Shown here piece after piece: positions 35,608 to 49,799 of a DNA stretch of 64,000 nucleotides. The notes under the pieces were generated by a model. It was given only the letters and a program-made list of their open reading frames with translations, was not told where the DNA came from and searched no databases. The DNA is taken from positions 39,960,846-40,024,845 of the forward strand of contig CM074193.1 in the NCBI GenBank assembly GCA_037179385.1. The letters are read 5' to 3'. Positions within the stretch are counted from its first letter, which is position 1; the number at the start of each line of letters is the position of its first letter. The translations under genes were made by a program, and so were the position numbers. This stretch comes from Holothuria scabra (Eukaryota > Echinodermata > Holothuroidea > Aspidochirotida > Holothuriidae).

Positions 35608-35980
35608 GTTTCAAGTGGGAAGAAGATAAAACTTGAACTCACGCGCTTCTGAAACAAATTTGTAAAGTAAACCACGCCCACACGGGTCCCATGATCTCCT
35701 TGCAGAAAACACATGAATGCATGAATTGCATGAATGTTGGTAAGAGGTGCACATTTTAATGTGTGATTACGAATTCCATGTTTCAGTTGGAAAACTAATC
35801 TTTAAAATGCAAACAAGAAAGACTTGACGCTACAATTGGTTGCCCATGGTTTACTTAAACAACTTTGCCTTTTGTTGCACGTGAAATGACGCCGTGCGGT
35901 TGTAAGGGGAAGATTTACCTGTTTACAAAGTACATGGATCAGGGAGCTAGTGCCATTTGCTACAGTTTTTGTACCTTTTT

Positions 35981-36744
35981 TGTTTCGATGATAAGAGAAA
36001 CCTATGCATTCATGATGGCGTGTGTTTGTATGTGTGTGTGCGTGTGCGTGTGCGTGTGTGTGTATGTGTGTGTGTGTTTGTGACACTTTGCTCGTTAACA
36101 CGTATCTCAAGTTAGGAATATCTGACAGTTTCCAAACTTGGTACATAGATGAGCCTTATTGAGGGGAAGAACCCTATTGTTTTTGGTGAAGGTCAAAGGT
36201 CATTTGGGGTCACCAGGGGTCAACGTCGGAAAACCTTGTTAACACGATATCTCAAGGTAGGAAACTTGGATGGATTTCATATTTGAAATGTACATGTGTT
36301 ATTTAGTAGATGGTCCCTTTTGTTTTTGGTGGAGGTCAAAGGTCATCTGGGGTCACCAGGAGTCAAAGTCTGAAAACCTCGTTAACACGATATCTCAAGG
36401 AAGGAAGCTTGGATAGAGGGTATGTGGATGCATTATGGTCAGAGGATGGTCCCGATTGTTTTTGGCAGATATGAAAGATCATCTGGGGTCTCCAGGGGTC
36501 AAAAGCCGGAAACCTTTTTAAATATGATCTTTCAAGATAGCTGTTTGTGCATTTGTCTTTGTGTTGTTTGTATGTCTAGCTATGTATGGCTTTTATGGGG
36601 GTCAAAACGTTATCTGGAATGACAAAATTATATTTTGAACATGCTAGTATAATATTTGAATGAGAAGATAATGGTGCATGATGGCACTCTTTAAACCGGA
36701 ACATTTATGTATCATCGAAACCTCAATGCATTTTTGCATTCTGG
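35981..36744 (+). mobile_element. Helentron-like non-autonomous element, 0.76 kb, complete short copy
   Basis: 5' TGTTTCGATGATA (one mismatch to the other copy), (TG)n tract at 36028-36082, about three 145-bp units, then TATCATCGAAACC (36710-36722), hairpin AATGCA-TTTT-TGCATT (36725-36740) and CTGG|T. Homology to 20861-22296 ends at the same base on the 3' side, fixing the boundary. Confidence 0.75.
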
Positions 36745-37459
36745 TTATCACATTTTTGCAGGTGGCCGTTATGTTGACTTACAGACTTAGGTACGAGGAC
36801 TTCCTCTGGTCGTTTGCTAATTCCCCGGCCTCTCGAAAAAAGTCCCGTGATGGGCTCAGGCTGAATCTCTGCACTTAAAAAAGCAGAACTCAATGATGAT
36901 AAAAAGTCATACGTAAAACACATTTCAGGATAAAAGTTGTTAGTCTGCCAAAGGATGAACTTTTGAAAACACTGCAAGTGTTGCAATAAAAATGTTGAGA
37001 CATTCAATGCATACTGCAGAAATAACTTTACCGTGTAGGATAATTGCATTACCTCACCTGGAACGAGGTGGTCTCACATCGCAGGTACTCTTATTAGCCC
37101 TCCTCTCTAGGAATTCGTGCAGTGTAATCTCCCAGGTATAAGTTTATGAAACAGCGGGCGCAAAAGAGAGGTCATGAGAAGGAGCAGATCGATGCAGAAG
37201 GGTTGAAAGCAAGGTACCAAAAGTTGCAATGAGAAACTGTCATTGATGCAATCGGGGAGCTACGAGTTGCTTGATCAGTTGAAATGACATAGCATTTCTT
37301 AACATTGAAACCATTACTTTCGTGGTTGTAAAACCGATATGTTTAGTCACTGCTGTGTCACACAGTGTTTCAGTGTCAGATTCATTGCCTGCTGTACTGT
37401 ATATTAACGTTGTGCTCTATCGTGATTATCCAGGATTGGGGCTGACGACGTCATGGACA

Positions 37460-37565
<106 letters not shown>

Positions 37566-37599
37566 AAAATGTTTTCCGTGTATTGGTCAATAGTTAAAT

Positions 37600-38465
<866 letters not shown>

Positions 38466-40281
38466 CAGTGGCGTTACCATACCTGACTGTCCGGGGGGGG
38501 GGGGCAATAGCATAGAGATTTCCCGATTTTGTACTAGTTGAGACGTGTTAGTTTGTGGGTGTCTTAGGGCCTTCAGGGAAGTGGGGGGGGGGGCAATTTT
38601 GGACCATGCAACTGATCCTAACCCATTGACCAAAAGGTACATTTTTATGCTTAATTTTTTGCTTTATCTACGAGGAAGAACAGCTTTTTTTTGAAATAAA
38701 TTTGATTTTTTTTAAGTGTGAACACTATTGTATAAGCATGGAAGTCCTTCTTTGGAAATTTGGGCCCTTTTACACATTTGTCTATATGGAGCTTGTTTTG
38801 GTGAAAATAAATTGGATTCAGTGTTTCCTGTAAAGAAATTTGCATATTTGAGGGGGTATAATGAAATCTGCCTTTCCTATCAGCATATATCCGTGATAGC
38901 ATGTCGTCTGAAGATCGTGTCATCTAAGGAGTGTGGATTAAGGCTTTTTGGCGACATTAAAAGACTCCCGAAACTTTGTTGCCTTTTTAGACAAAAATGA
39001 AAGCCTACATATTGAAGAAAATTTTACGGATACAGCACTGTAGTGCATGGCTGATACAAATCATCCACTGACTGCTTTATAAGCGATTACTTACAGCTTT
39101 CAGTCTTGCAATTTAAGGCGCGCGAAGCGCGCAGAAAATTTTGTCTTTTTAAAATTTATGATTTCAACTATGGAACTTTTATTAAGAAGAATTCGGAATA
39201 TTATGGAGGAAAACTTGGGAAAACCGCACTGTGTCGCAAATGGCAAATTTTCGAATTTTTCACTTTTTCGAGCAAGGGCGCAATCGTATCTGCCTCCTGT
39301 AGCTACGTCACTGCTCTACAACGTTCAACATTGATAAAATTTTGACACTTCAATGACTAAAGAATCCAAAAAAAGACAACACAACTGACAGGGCTGAAAG
39401 GTACCTGATGACAGGTGTGTATGAGAGCATTGGAGTACGGCAGGTCAATGTTTCCCCTGCCTAGAATATAAGGTCGTGCTAGAAAGACTATCTTCAGTTG
39501 GCGCAGAGCGTACAGAAAATTTTGAAAAATGGCGACCCCTCAGACAGCCGGAAATGGCATGTCGCGGGCTTGAAAGTAAGTTCCGATTTTCTCGCAAATG
39601 TAAACACCAATGTAAAAGGGATGTATTTTTCTGCCCTTTTGAAATAATAACCTGTTGATATGGAGCTTATATTGCAGAAAGCTTGTCCTTTTGAAACAGT
39701 AGTTTGATGATATGGAGCTTATATTGCAGAAAGCTTTGGATTCTGGGTTTCGTGTGAGGAAGTTTAAAGAGTTGGGGGGGGGGGGGGATTACTGAAGAAT
39801 CTGCACTTCCTCCAAATAATGGTGGCAAATCTGAGAATGATTGTTTTTTGAAAAGTCCTCCGGACTGTCTGGCAAAGCGCAAGAGAGGAAAGTCCTTCCT
39901 CCAATAAAGTGGACCTTAGATATTATTTTGTTAACTTTAGGCGACTAAATGAAATATATTTATATATTTCATATATTTTTCGACATGAATGTGCTTATAT
40001 TGACCAAAACAGTGTTACATGAATGCAGATCAATCTTGCTTTTGATGTAATAGTCGACCCACTTTCTTTCTTATCTCATTTTTCTCTTTTTTCCTTTCCC
40101 CTTCTTTTCCGTTTTCCTTTTTTTCTTCTGCCTTGCTTTCCTTTCCTTCCCCTCCTTTTCTCTTTTTTCTTTTCTTCTCTTCCCTCTCGTTTCCTTTCTT
40201 CCCTTCCCGTTTTTTCTTTCCTTCCCATTTTTTTGTGTCGGGGGGGGGGGGTTGCCCCTGCTCCCGCTGGTTACGCCACTG
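38466..40281 (+). mobile_element. Non-autonomous hAT-like element, 1.82 kb, perfect 8-bp target duplication
   Basis: Ends are CAGTGGCGTTACCA (left) and, reversed, CAGTGGCGTAACCAGC (right). Exact AACGTATG duplications lie at 38458-38465 and 40282-40289. GCGCGCGAAGCGCGC at about 39118 and a decayed copy at 39498 give the same 380-bp internal spacing as the 33968 element. The last 250 bp is a CT-rich tract (40070-40230) preceding a poly-G run. The insertion interrupts repeat R3; the copy at 50.9-51.7 kb preserves the uninterrupted site. Confidence 0.9.
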
Positions 40282-40592
40282 AACGTATGGAAGCCAAGAG
40301 AAAGCTAATAAAAGGAAGGCATATGCGTTAGCCCTTTGGGGGAACGCCTTATTATGGAATGTTTAAATATCTCTGCCTGTAATAGATCAAGCATTACCTT
40401 TCACCATACGTTGAGAAAACCACCACTGTTGGTTAATATTTCCTGCAGCGGCTTCAAAATTATATATAAATTGAATGTAATGTCAAATTAATGTGCCGCG
40501 ATGACATTACAGATTTATATGATAAACCAAATCAAAAGAAAAAGTTGCATTACTTTATAAATTTATAGCTGTATGCTATTGAGATGAAGTTT
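40282..40592 (+). repeat. Repeat R3 copy A, 3' part
   Basis: Continues copy A: GAACGTATGGAAGCCAAGAG, GGCATATGCGTTAGC-CTTTGGGGGAA, then a segment with CACCATACGTTGA, CACCACTGTTGG, TTTCCTGCAGCGGC and GATGACATTACAGATTTA. All occur in order in the 51-kb copy. Confidence 0.7.
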
Positions 40593-41938
40593 TCGCATCC
40601 CCAAAAAGAAAAACTTTCTGCCCATCTCGAAGATAATAAATTTTGTTTTGGGGGGATATGCCTTTAATTATCCTTTCGGGAAACGTTTCACAGTTCAGTT
40701 TTGATTAAGGTTTAGATAGCAGGCTCTGCAGCCTATCTCAGCGTATTTTTCATTGCTAATTGTATCCACGTTTCAGTTTAGCATAGCGCTGATGTCACGG
40801 TATCTAGCGAGTGCAAGTACCGATCGCTTTTATAAGCAGTGGCTACGATTCCAATTACAAAATGTCTAGGTGGGAGTTACTTTGTGCTTTATTAAGCCAA
40901 AGTGTGAAGTCAAGTCAAAACTGGCTTCGTCACACAGTGAGAAAACCCACGAAGGTCTAAAATTCTGCCCCAAAGTAGCAGGCCAAATGCACACAAGGAA
41001 TAGTTGTGTTATCGTTGTCCCTAATTTTGGCATGCTCAGTTGCTTACACTGGATTTTTTTCAGGGGACAAGATCCAAAGCTTGCACTGGATTTTTTCAGG
41101 GGACTAGATCCAAAATTTTCACATTAGAGAGTTTCTCGAAAGGAAAAACTTTGGAGTCACTGTCATCGACCTTACAAAAAGTTGAGAAGGACAGCAGATT
41201 TACAAGTCGATATTGCTTATCACAAGCTATCAATACGAATGGCCGGCTACGCCCTTGCTATCTTGTTTTATTACGTTGTTACTTGAAACAAATTCAGTGA
41301 CTTCTATCTCACCATAGTTTACTGTATGGGTCATCAGATGGCTATAAACGTTTTTACGTAAAAACACCTTTCTCATCCTAGAAACAAATATTTAATTTTA
41401 AAGATGGTCGGATGAATATTTCGATCAAACAAGGAGGGAAATCGCATTATTACTCTTAACAAGTTGATTATACCTATATTGAAGGTTAAACAATGTCAAC
41501 CATCCTTTGCAATGACCTGCTGTTCACAATGTAACCTTTTTGTGCGTACTAAAGGTATCATAAATTACGGTAGCGTTTGTTATTATCTATCGCAATATGT
41601 TAAATCATTCCTAATTTATAACTAGAGGTTTTGTGACATTTAATTGTTCACACTGACCAAACCATACCTTTAAACAACTTGCATTAAAGGCATATTCCAG
41701 TGGTTATTCACGTTGGGTTCCTGAGAAAGACAAAAATATTTCATGTCATTTCCTCCAAACTCTGTAGTGATAACCTTTTCCTTTACTCAAAATATCTCAT
41801 TTTGAAGGATATTCCGGTACTGTGTTCACTTCTACCTGTCTACAGAGAGATAAATTTCTCACTGATGAAAACTCAGTTTTTTGTTACTCAAGAACAACTT
41901 GTTCAGCAAAATTTTCAAAATATCAAATGATGTACCCG
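40593..41938. other. No recognised gene
   Basis: Contains a small direct duplication of TGGATTTTTTTCAGGGGAC-like units (41049-41110). ORFs of 76-90 codons overlap it without motifs. Confidence 0.35.
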
Positions 41939-42740
41939 GTTCCGATGATACGAGAACCCCCAGAACTTATATGGACTGTGGGTTTAGGTGCGCGCGTCCG
42001 TGTGTGTGCGTGTGTATGTTTGTTTGTAACACTCAAGATAGGAAACTTGGATATGTGTCATATTTGGCACGTGGAATGCATTATGGCGAGCTGATGGCCC
42101 CTAGTGTCTTTGGCGGAGGTTAAAGGTCATCTGAGATCACATTGATCAAACTCTGAAAACAATGTAAACACAACATCTTAGGACCGGAAACTTGGATATA
42201 TTTCATATTTTGTATGTAGATTCATATTCGTGTGCTGATGGTTCCTATCGCTTTTAGTTGGGGTCAAAGGTCATCTTGGTTCACTATTGAAAAAAAATGT
42301 TAACACATCATCCCAAGACAGGGATCTTGGATAGATTTCATATTGAATGGTCCCTAATGTTTTTGGTGGAGATCAAAGGTCATCTGTGGCCAAACTCTGA
42401 AATCTTTTCAAAACAATATCATAAGGTAGGAAACATGGATAGTTTACATATGCAGTATGTAGATGTGGTTTCGTGAGGTAAGGGTCCATATTGCTGTGTG
42501 GAGGTCAATGGTCACTGGGGTCACCCGTGGTCAAAACCTGAAAACCTCAGTAACATCTTATCTTGAAGTAGGAAGCCTAGATAGATTTGATAATTTGTAT
42601 GTGAGGCGTAATTGTGTGAAGATTAACCCTATGGGCTTTGGTGAATGTAAACTGTCATTTGGGGTCACCCGAGGTTATGATCTAAAAACTTTTTTGTAGT
42701 TTAGGGTCATCTTCTACGGTCACCAGGTGTCAAAAGGCAA
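41939..42740 (+). mobile_element. Helentron-like element, 5' end intact, 3' end missing
   Basis: 5' terminus GGTTCCGATGATA (one mismatch), GT-rich tract, then about five diverged 145-bp units with GGAAACTTGGATA, GATTTCATATTT and AAAGGTCATCTG. The 3' inverted repeat and hairpin are not seen. Confidence 0.6.
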
Positions 42741-42989
42741 CATAACCCACGAATTCACACGATTCAATGTTTTCTGTCGTTGGTATGGGTCAAAGCACAA
42801 TTTCCCGAAAATCCCGAACATTAAATTTGCACATGTAACTATTATCCCAACATTTTAAAGTAGCATTTATTGGTGGTGTTTATGGTGAGAATGAATAGTT
42901 GCATAATGATTCGAGCTATTTTGTGTTTAAGTCATGCTAGTGCATTTTAAACGCAATTTTTCTCTGATTACTTCGACTCATTCATTCCT

Positions 42990-43470
42990 TTTTAGGGGGG
43001 TAACATTTTCATTGGGGCTGAGGGGGGGGGGATATTCAAGTGGTGGGGCAGACAGTAAAAACGCAACCTAAGTGGAGCACCACCATATGTTGCCACCTAG
43101 CTCACGGAAAATTTGGTTAAAATTTCCTCTCAGATTACCGGAATTGGCATTTCGCCGTCTCCCTCTGCCCTTTTAAATTTTAGCTATCTATATTTTATGT
43201 TCTTTGGAAAACAGATGTGTTTCCCCTTCCAATATGCCACTATGACTGTTGTAGAAGGGTGGTTAGAGGATTTCAGAGGTGTGTAATTTCTTCCTATGTA
43301 TTGACATGTTACCACTATTTATCTTTCATGCAAAATTCTGAAAGACCTACTAGAATCTTGGTAACTTCACTATTTGCATCACTGCATCGTATGTCCCAGC
43401 TTTTTATCACACAATTTGATGTTCAGGATTTCACTGCGGTATTACCCCGCGGAGAGGACTCACTCCCCCT
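42990..43470. repeat. Decayed fragment of the G-tract/hAT-like family
   Basis: Poly-G run at 43022-43031, then CTCACGGAAAATTTGGTTAAAATTTCC, CAGATTACCGGAATTGGCATTTCGCCG and further family-like segments. Ends not resolved. Confidence 0.4.
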
Positions 43471-46400
43471 TTGAGGCTTCACAAACCATCATTGGTGGGA
43501 TATGACTGAACAAGGAATATGCCCTACAGTCTGCTACGCAGGCAACTGCGGTATATGCTTGTGTTCCTGCCCTCATCTGTTTGGCTACTAACATGCATGG
43601 TGTCTCCCTTGCATGGTCTATGGTGTCATTCATGTTTCACATGTTTGGTAGGCGTGTTGGTGGGGGGGGGGGGGGTTGAATGGGTAGGATGCAACGTTAA
43701 CCCGCTGCTACAGAAGTGCAACGCCAGCCCTCATGGTGACACCCATGGATAATTGATTGTCAAGAGTCCTTTCTTACCACTTCTTTCCGTGGTGGATCGT
43801 CTCACTAGCTAAGTTTAATCCTTCAAGGACTTGTAATTTACTCGTTCGTGTGAGGTCTGTATGTTCTTACCAGGGCAGTATTTGACATTCGTAAACTTTG
43901 AATATTTGCTGAACACTGCACAAGTTTGTCAATCAAACGGTCATGAAAGCGTGGTGGTCAGTGACCGATGCATGCAGAAACAACCTACGCCAGTAAACTG
44001 TGCTTGTTTTGAAAGTAAATGAAAAGGCACAGGAATGAAATTTGATGAGAACAAAGCTTTATAGAAAGAAACCTTTTCTAAATTTTTTGAGGATTATTAT
44101 GCCATTCTTGGTAAATGTTCGATTTCGGTCAAAAGTGATGCCACAAGTCTTCTATCGTCGTGTTGCATATTTGTAAAAGTCATTACATGTTAATGTGTTC
44201 TTCTTCCTCTCCTCCTAAAGTCTTTACGTTGAGGAAGTTTAACCTTGACCCAAGCTTATTCAAGGGCGATCCAATAAGAGGGCCCGCTACATGGCCGCAG
44301 GTAATTTTGGGATACCAGGTGATCCCTCTCCAGATACTAATCCCACTAAAGGACATATCCATCACATGACTCTTCGCCCTTTCGAGTTTCATTCCAATTT
44401 ACCAGTTGACGACGGAAAACGTGCCTCTTATTTTTGTGAGTGTACTGGAAAATGGAAGGTGCCCAAAGTACGTGATATCCCCACAAATGTGTCGGACTTG
44501 GGCTAAATGCTGGGCTTGTCTTCTGTCTTATGTCATGCAAGTATTGCAACGACTGTGACTCTCAAACAAACATGTAAATCATAAACCTGTTAGTCTCACC
44601 GTAAAGATATCTAAGCTAACGCTACATTCGATGTGCTATGTATTAAGCCACTTAATTACTATTTGAACTTTTGACCAAAGTTTCATGTAAACGACAATGT
44701 ATTTTTAGTTCAACTGAAAGATACAGCTGAGCTATTGCTATCGCGCACCGCGATGTCTGTCACAATTTGATCTTGTTTTTAATTGCCTGTCATTTCTCCA
44801 TTTCACCAATATTTGGCTCAAATGTAGTACGCGCTTTGGCGTAAAGTATCTTTATGATGCAACAATTTACGTCACAAAAGACCCTTATTTGACTGCAGAG
44901 GAGGGTTTTGTTTGAAAAAGTGAGCATATCGCAAAATGATTATTACCCCCGATAAAATATACCTACCATTTTGCTGCATAATTGTGGTCCCTACGTACAC
45001 CTGGGTAATCTTCTCGCCTGCCTGCCTGTCCGTGTATTCTGGCAAGCAGGCAAGTGACAACATCCTAGCACTTTTCACAACCACTGTCGCACGAACGACG
45101 TCATTCTTTGTTTTTGAACGAAGTTAACACCAACTCTGCTATTTCAAGTGATTCTCAGGAGTAATGTTTTTACAAGCTGGCAGAACTTTTGCAATATTCT
45201 TTTGGTTTGAAATGTTTGAAATGACTCTGGCACTGTAAGGACTTGTGTGTTTTTCTACTTTAAAAATCTTTTGAGTGCCCTTTTATGTTGTTATACGATG
45301 AGGCTTTTACGTATTTTTAGGAGCATGGCCCAAAAGTCCACTATCACTAACAGAAAATAGAATTATATTGTATCTGCCGCAGTCTACAGTACCCGGCCTT
45401 TTGCAATAACTAAGTGCGTCGGGGGATTCCACCAACCGACCACCGCAGGATAATTTTTGGCACATTATCTTTACTAGGTTCTAAGATATGTTCATATGTT
45501 GATTGCTGGGTTAGAACGACGACGTTTATTGGCGTGTAACAGTCTAGGGATCCGGAAGGATTTCATTGAACCAGGACGTGGTCTTCCGGGGAATCTTGAG
45601 AGTCCGGGAGCTAGACTGATTATAATTATATGTCCCATATCTTAGGGTCTTTCCCAAGGCGGTTTCACATCATGCATGGTTGTTTAAAGATACAGCTTCA
45701 CAATTAGGAAATTGGTTTTTCGTATGGGTGTGGTTCTAAAGAGAAACGATTTGGAATAGGTAAGAAGTTTTGTTCTCTTTTTGTTACTTCGTGGAAGATT
45801 CATAACGCAAACGCAACGTCATCTTTTGTCTGAAGCGTTCAGTGTCATAGCCAATTGTTGTGGGAGGGACTTATCTGCTGTTGCACCTTTTGGCTTTTAA
45901 CATTTGACAGGGTTGAGAAAATTGAAATTTGCTATGGTGAACGTTCGTTCATAAAACCCAAATTTTTCTATCATTCCCGAACACGAACAAAGCATCTTTG
46001 ACTAGCATTTTTAACAGCATCCTAAGTTTTTTCGGCGCGCTTCGCGCGCCTGAATTCTCCATTTGACATTCTTAGGCAAACCGTCGCTCCTGTTTGGCTT
46101 CTAGTAGCTGAATCCCTAACGGAAGCTTGGCTTCCTTATCGCGGATATCCTTTGACTACCCCTTGTCGAGTCGTTTCTTCATGTAAGATAAATACACCCA
46201 TTTTCAAATGCTAGCACACTTCGACGTGCGCAATAGTCACAACCAATACAAGGGAAATTCAGTCTCAAAATTAGTTGGTTTGCTCCATCAAGGGTTTCCT
46301 GCAGTACGGTATGTTATACCCTTTAATTTCTGGCTTAACATGACAAAAGAGGCTCTCATGAATTTGAAATTAATTACTTTATTCGTATCGTGTATTAATT

Positions 46401-49233
46401 TATAAAGAAATGAAATGAAGCTTTTGTCGCCATTGAAAATTTATTCAAAGTAAAAATACTTAAACTGTGGTACTACTTGAATTCTAGTTATATTCCATAG
46501 TCCTGATAAAATTTCCATGCTAGTGTTCTCATTCCACGAATATGAAGGGAATTTCACTTCACTGAAGATTCTCACGAGAAACCCGAAATTTTGACTAGTT
46601 TCACTCGCATAAGTACATCTAATTCCGATGCTGGTTAAGCTATCCTTGGTAGGCTTAAGGATATGGTTCCTTCAAAGTTGTTATCGCACGCAAGTGTTAA
46701 TCACAGACTGACTATAAGCGTAACACTTTCAGGCCTGCGCGGCGCAGCCCCCTTAATCAGAATTCCTGGCAACAGGTCTTTAGGATGGATGTTGGAGGGG
46801 TGTGACGACCACACGGATTTGGGGAACTTTGGAGTGATACCGGTTTGACAAGTATCGGTACTATCTGCTGTTCGTACAGTTACGTTATTTTATTCCTTGT
46901 CCCCAGTTTTAGCACCCCAGTTACACTTCTGGCCAATAGCAGAAGAGGGTGAGGAACGAGGGAGTGAGACCGGAATTAATGACACGTTTCTACTATCTGA
47001 CTATTAAAAACGTCAGTCCTCAGTATCAAAACGCTTTTGTGCTGAAAGACTGCTTTGTCTGTGATATAGGCCCAATCCTAGTAAATAAATTACAGCCTAA
47101 TGCGTAAATAGTTGTTCACCTTGCCGCAGTGCATACTCATGTGTCATTCGTTTTTGTTTTTTTTATACGGAGCAAGAGACATGGCCCGAAGTTTTAATGA
47201 TACCAACCCTGAAACTGTATGCAAAAATATTAAAGCAATCTTTAAATAATGTGGCAACTTGACAGTACTTGAAAAAATGTAGTGCATGGGAGTAAGTGGA
47301 CAAGTACTTATTATTTAATAAGTCTTTCCAATCCATATAACCCATATAAATGTAGCTATCGTGATTTCGTTGGAATCCGCCCACGAGAAGGCAGCTAAAG
47401 CTTCAAAGGTGTTGGCTATATAAAAGGTGTGAAATGGCGACAGTTGTGCAGGCTGTCTGCAGAGCTCTTCCAGTACGTAAGCTGGTAAGAACTAAAGCTG
47501 CAAGCCCTAAAAGACTTTATAAAATTTTTTGATTCAGATCAGTTATTCAACCAAACTCAAGTCTCACGTCTCAAGTGATCATGAACCCCACGGTCGTTTA
47601 CCTTCTTTGTCATCCCCATGTAGAGTGTCACGTGACTTCATGCCTCATTTTCACGTCGTCTCCAATTGTCTGGTACTGTTCTGTTTTGACAGATTCTACA
47701 GCATCTTCATCTCTGGGAGGTATGATCCTCTTATTTCTCTTAGTCAACAGATGAACCTAGACGGTCTTGTAAACAGATTAAAATCCGGAGCAGTTCAATA
47801 GCCTTATCGCTATGGCGTTTACGAAAAATTGACGAGTATTTATTGATATTACGCTGAAAGGCATACCTTTGATGGTGTGCAAAGGCGTGAACTTGGCTAC
47901 GTGAAATATTTTAGAGGAATCATCAAATAGGGGAAGTCAAATATTATTTCGACCCATCAGTCCATTTTTTCATCGTAGCAATGTAGATTTTGTTATTATT
48001 GCACTACAAATATTTCGTAAACGGACGTGGGTTATCGAACCCCGATTTCTTTTCAGGTATACTGCGTGATTTTAACAAATGTAAATCAACATTTTTGTGA
48101 GATAAACTGCAGGATAATTTACGTGTACGAGCTCTCAGACTACTCGGGCAGCTGGTTGATAAAAATGCATTTACGATCATCCACCTCAACTCATGAGTTA
48201 ATCTTGACTTCACTTCCAAATCTGCTAACGGTTGACTTCTATAATGACCCGTTACCTAGACATTTGTGTGACATGTTTGTTTGCCTTCGTTTAACTGATA
48301 ATGAAATGGGAGGATTATGTACGAAAATGCGCTTATTTGGGTTGGTTCATGCCATGGGGCATGCGCCTCGGTTGTGGGACTATTACGCTAAACATTTTTC
48401 TGTATGGGCCTGAAAATTACTTTTTTTTTTCTTTTTACCTGATACTCAATGTGGTCTAGCTAAGCCCTGGTCACGTTTTTTTTATGGTCTAACACCAGTG
48501 ATTCCCAACCGTCGAGCTGCATACCTCTGGTGAATTGAAGGGCGTGGGGCTGGAGGAGTGTCGGTAAAGTTAACTTTAACCGATATAAATGGGTCGCAAT
48601 TGAGTTTTTGAAGTTCTAGGACCCAACTTATGAGCCTTCTGAGGCAGTGGATTGTTTTCCTATATACTCCATTTGCTTATGGAGAGCACCAAGCATAACA
48701 ACAATGGGTTCCATTTCTATGAACAGTTTACACTATTCAGAGCTGAAACTTAACCATACAAGGTACTGAGGGAGGAATAATTTCCCAGGGGAGCAAAGAA
48801 ACCATTTTGTTTTAATTTAATCAGGTTAAAGGCGAAGTTTCAGCATAAATTTCGTTTTCATATGTGAAAGAGAAACCAAAGCTACACAATGTGGTGAAAG
48901 TCCCATTCAAATCTGGCATGTATTTCTCGAGATATCGTTAAATGAAGTCAGTAGATTTGTGTTTCAAAGAGATTTTGAGGGCAGCAGAACTTATATCACT
49001 CCCCCACATTTACAAGGAATGCTTTGTTTCCCTTTGTTTAATCAGACTGTTGTGTTGATCTTGAAGTTTATAGGAGTATGACCTCCCTGTAGGGAATGCA
49101 AAGGTTGTAAGTTCGTATGCCACTTATGCAATCACATTTAATATGAAATTGTTGAGGAGAAAATCAGCTGTAAAGTAAGAAGAAAAACAAAAGACTTTGC
49201 ACTAATTTGGGGATATGATGTCATATGCTTGCT
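43471..49233. other. Mostly unrecognised sequence
   Basis: One poly-G run near 43660, one GCGC palindrome fragment at 46.03 kb, and frames of up to 128 codons (48027-48413) without family motifs. This is the least annotated stretch of the window; distal exons of the SDR gene were looked for here without success. Confidence 0.35.
46020..46190 (-). repeat. Fragment with GGCGCGCTTCGCGCGCC palindrome
   Basis: A 17-base interrupted palindrome (46034-46050) identical in type to those in the 33968 and 38466 elements, in minus orientation, followed by a short stretch of family homology. Confidence 0.4.
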
Positions 49234-49237
49234 TTAA

Positions 49238-49795
49238 ATTGTACCACAAGTCAAAAATTCAAATATATATATTAGAGACCATGAAAAATGAATTCTAACA
49301 GACCAAGTCCCTTCTTCATAGGACATTCCTGAGCTGAGATATGAAATGTTAAAGTTTATTCACTCAAATTAAAATGTTACATTGCACAATAATTTGTGAT
49401 GTCACTCTTGTACTACTCAAATTACAATCTTTGTATTTCTTTGTTTTTCTGAATGTTACTGCACCTTGTACCAAGATGTGATAGCACTCCTACTCTAATG
49501 AGGTAATATAATTAACTAAGCCTTCCTTCTGCAACGTGCTATGCGAGCAAACAGGAAGTGTTCAAGGTCATAAAAACATTTTTAATTTTAAAAGGAAACA
49601 AAGCAAGCTATGTGAGTTGTACAACAGGAAAGTCTCACAAATTATTGCGTAATCGATCACTTTGTTTTAAGAAAATAAACTTCAACATTTTATATCTCAG
49701 CTCAGGAATGTCATATTAAGATTGGATTGGATGGTTAGAATTTATTTTCATTGTCTTAAACATATATTTTTGAATATTTTGACTTGAAGTACACT
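49238..49795. mobile_element. TTAA foldback MITE, 558 bp, copy 2
   Basis: Colinear with copy 1 along its length, including GGACATTCCTGAGCTGAGAT near the left and its inverse near the right. Termini ATTGTACCACAAGTC and reversed AGTGTACTTCAAGTC. Perfect TTAA duplications at 49234-49237 and 49796-49799. Confidence 0.85.
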
Positions 49796-49799
49796 TTAA

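Noticed and set aside
36768..36878. Possible terminal exon after TTTTTGCAG (VAVMLTYRLRYEDF...)
   Set aside because: Starts just beyond the Helentron-like 3' end, does not resemble SDR C-termini, and has no partner exon.
44303..44506. ORF beginning MAAGNFGIPGDPSP with Cys and His residues
   Set aside because: Non-repetitive but without family resemblance, weak start context and no convincing splice sites; left out for lack of support.
48027..48413. 128-codon ORF that could be an exon after a TTTTCAG acceptor at 48056
   Set aside because: No ATG at the reported start, no recognisable motif, and the length is explicable by chance; it does not match SDR C-terminal sequence.
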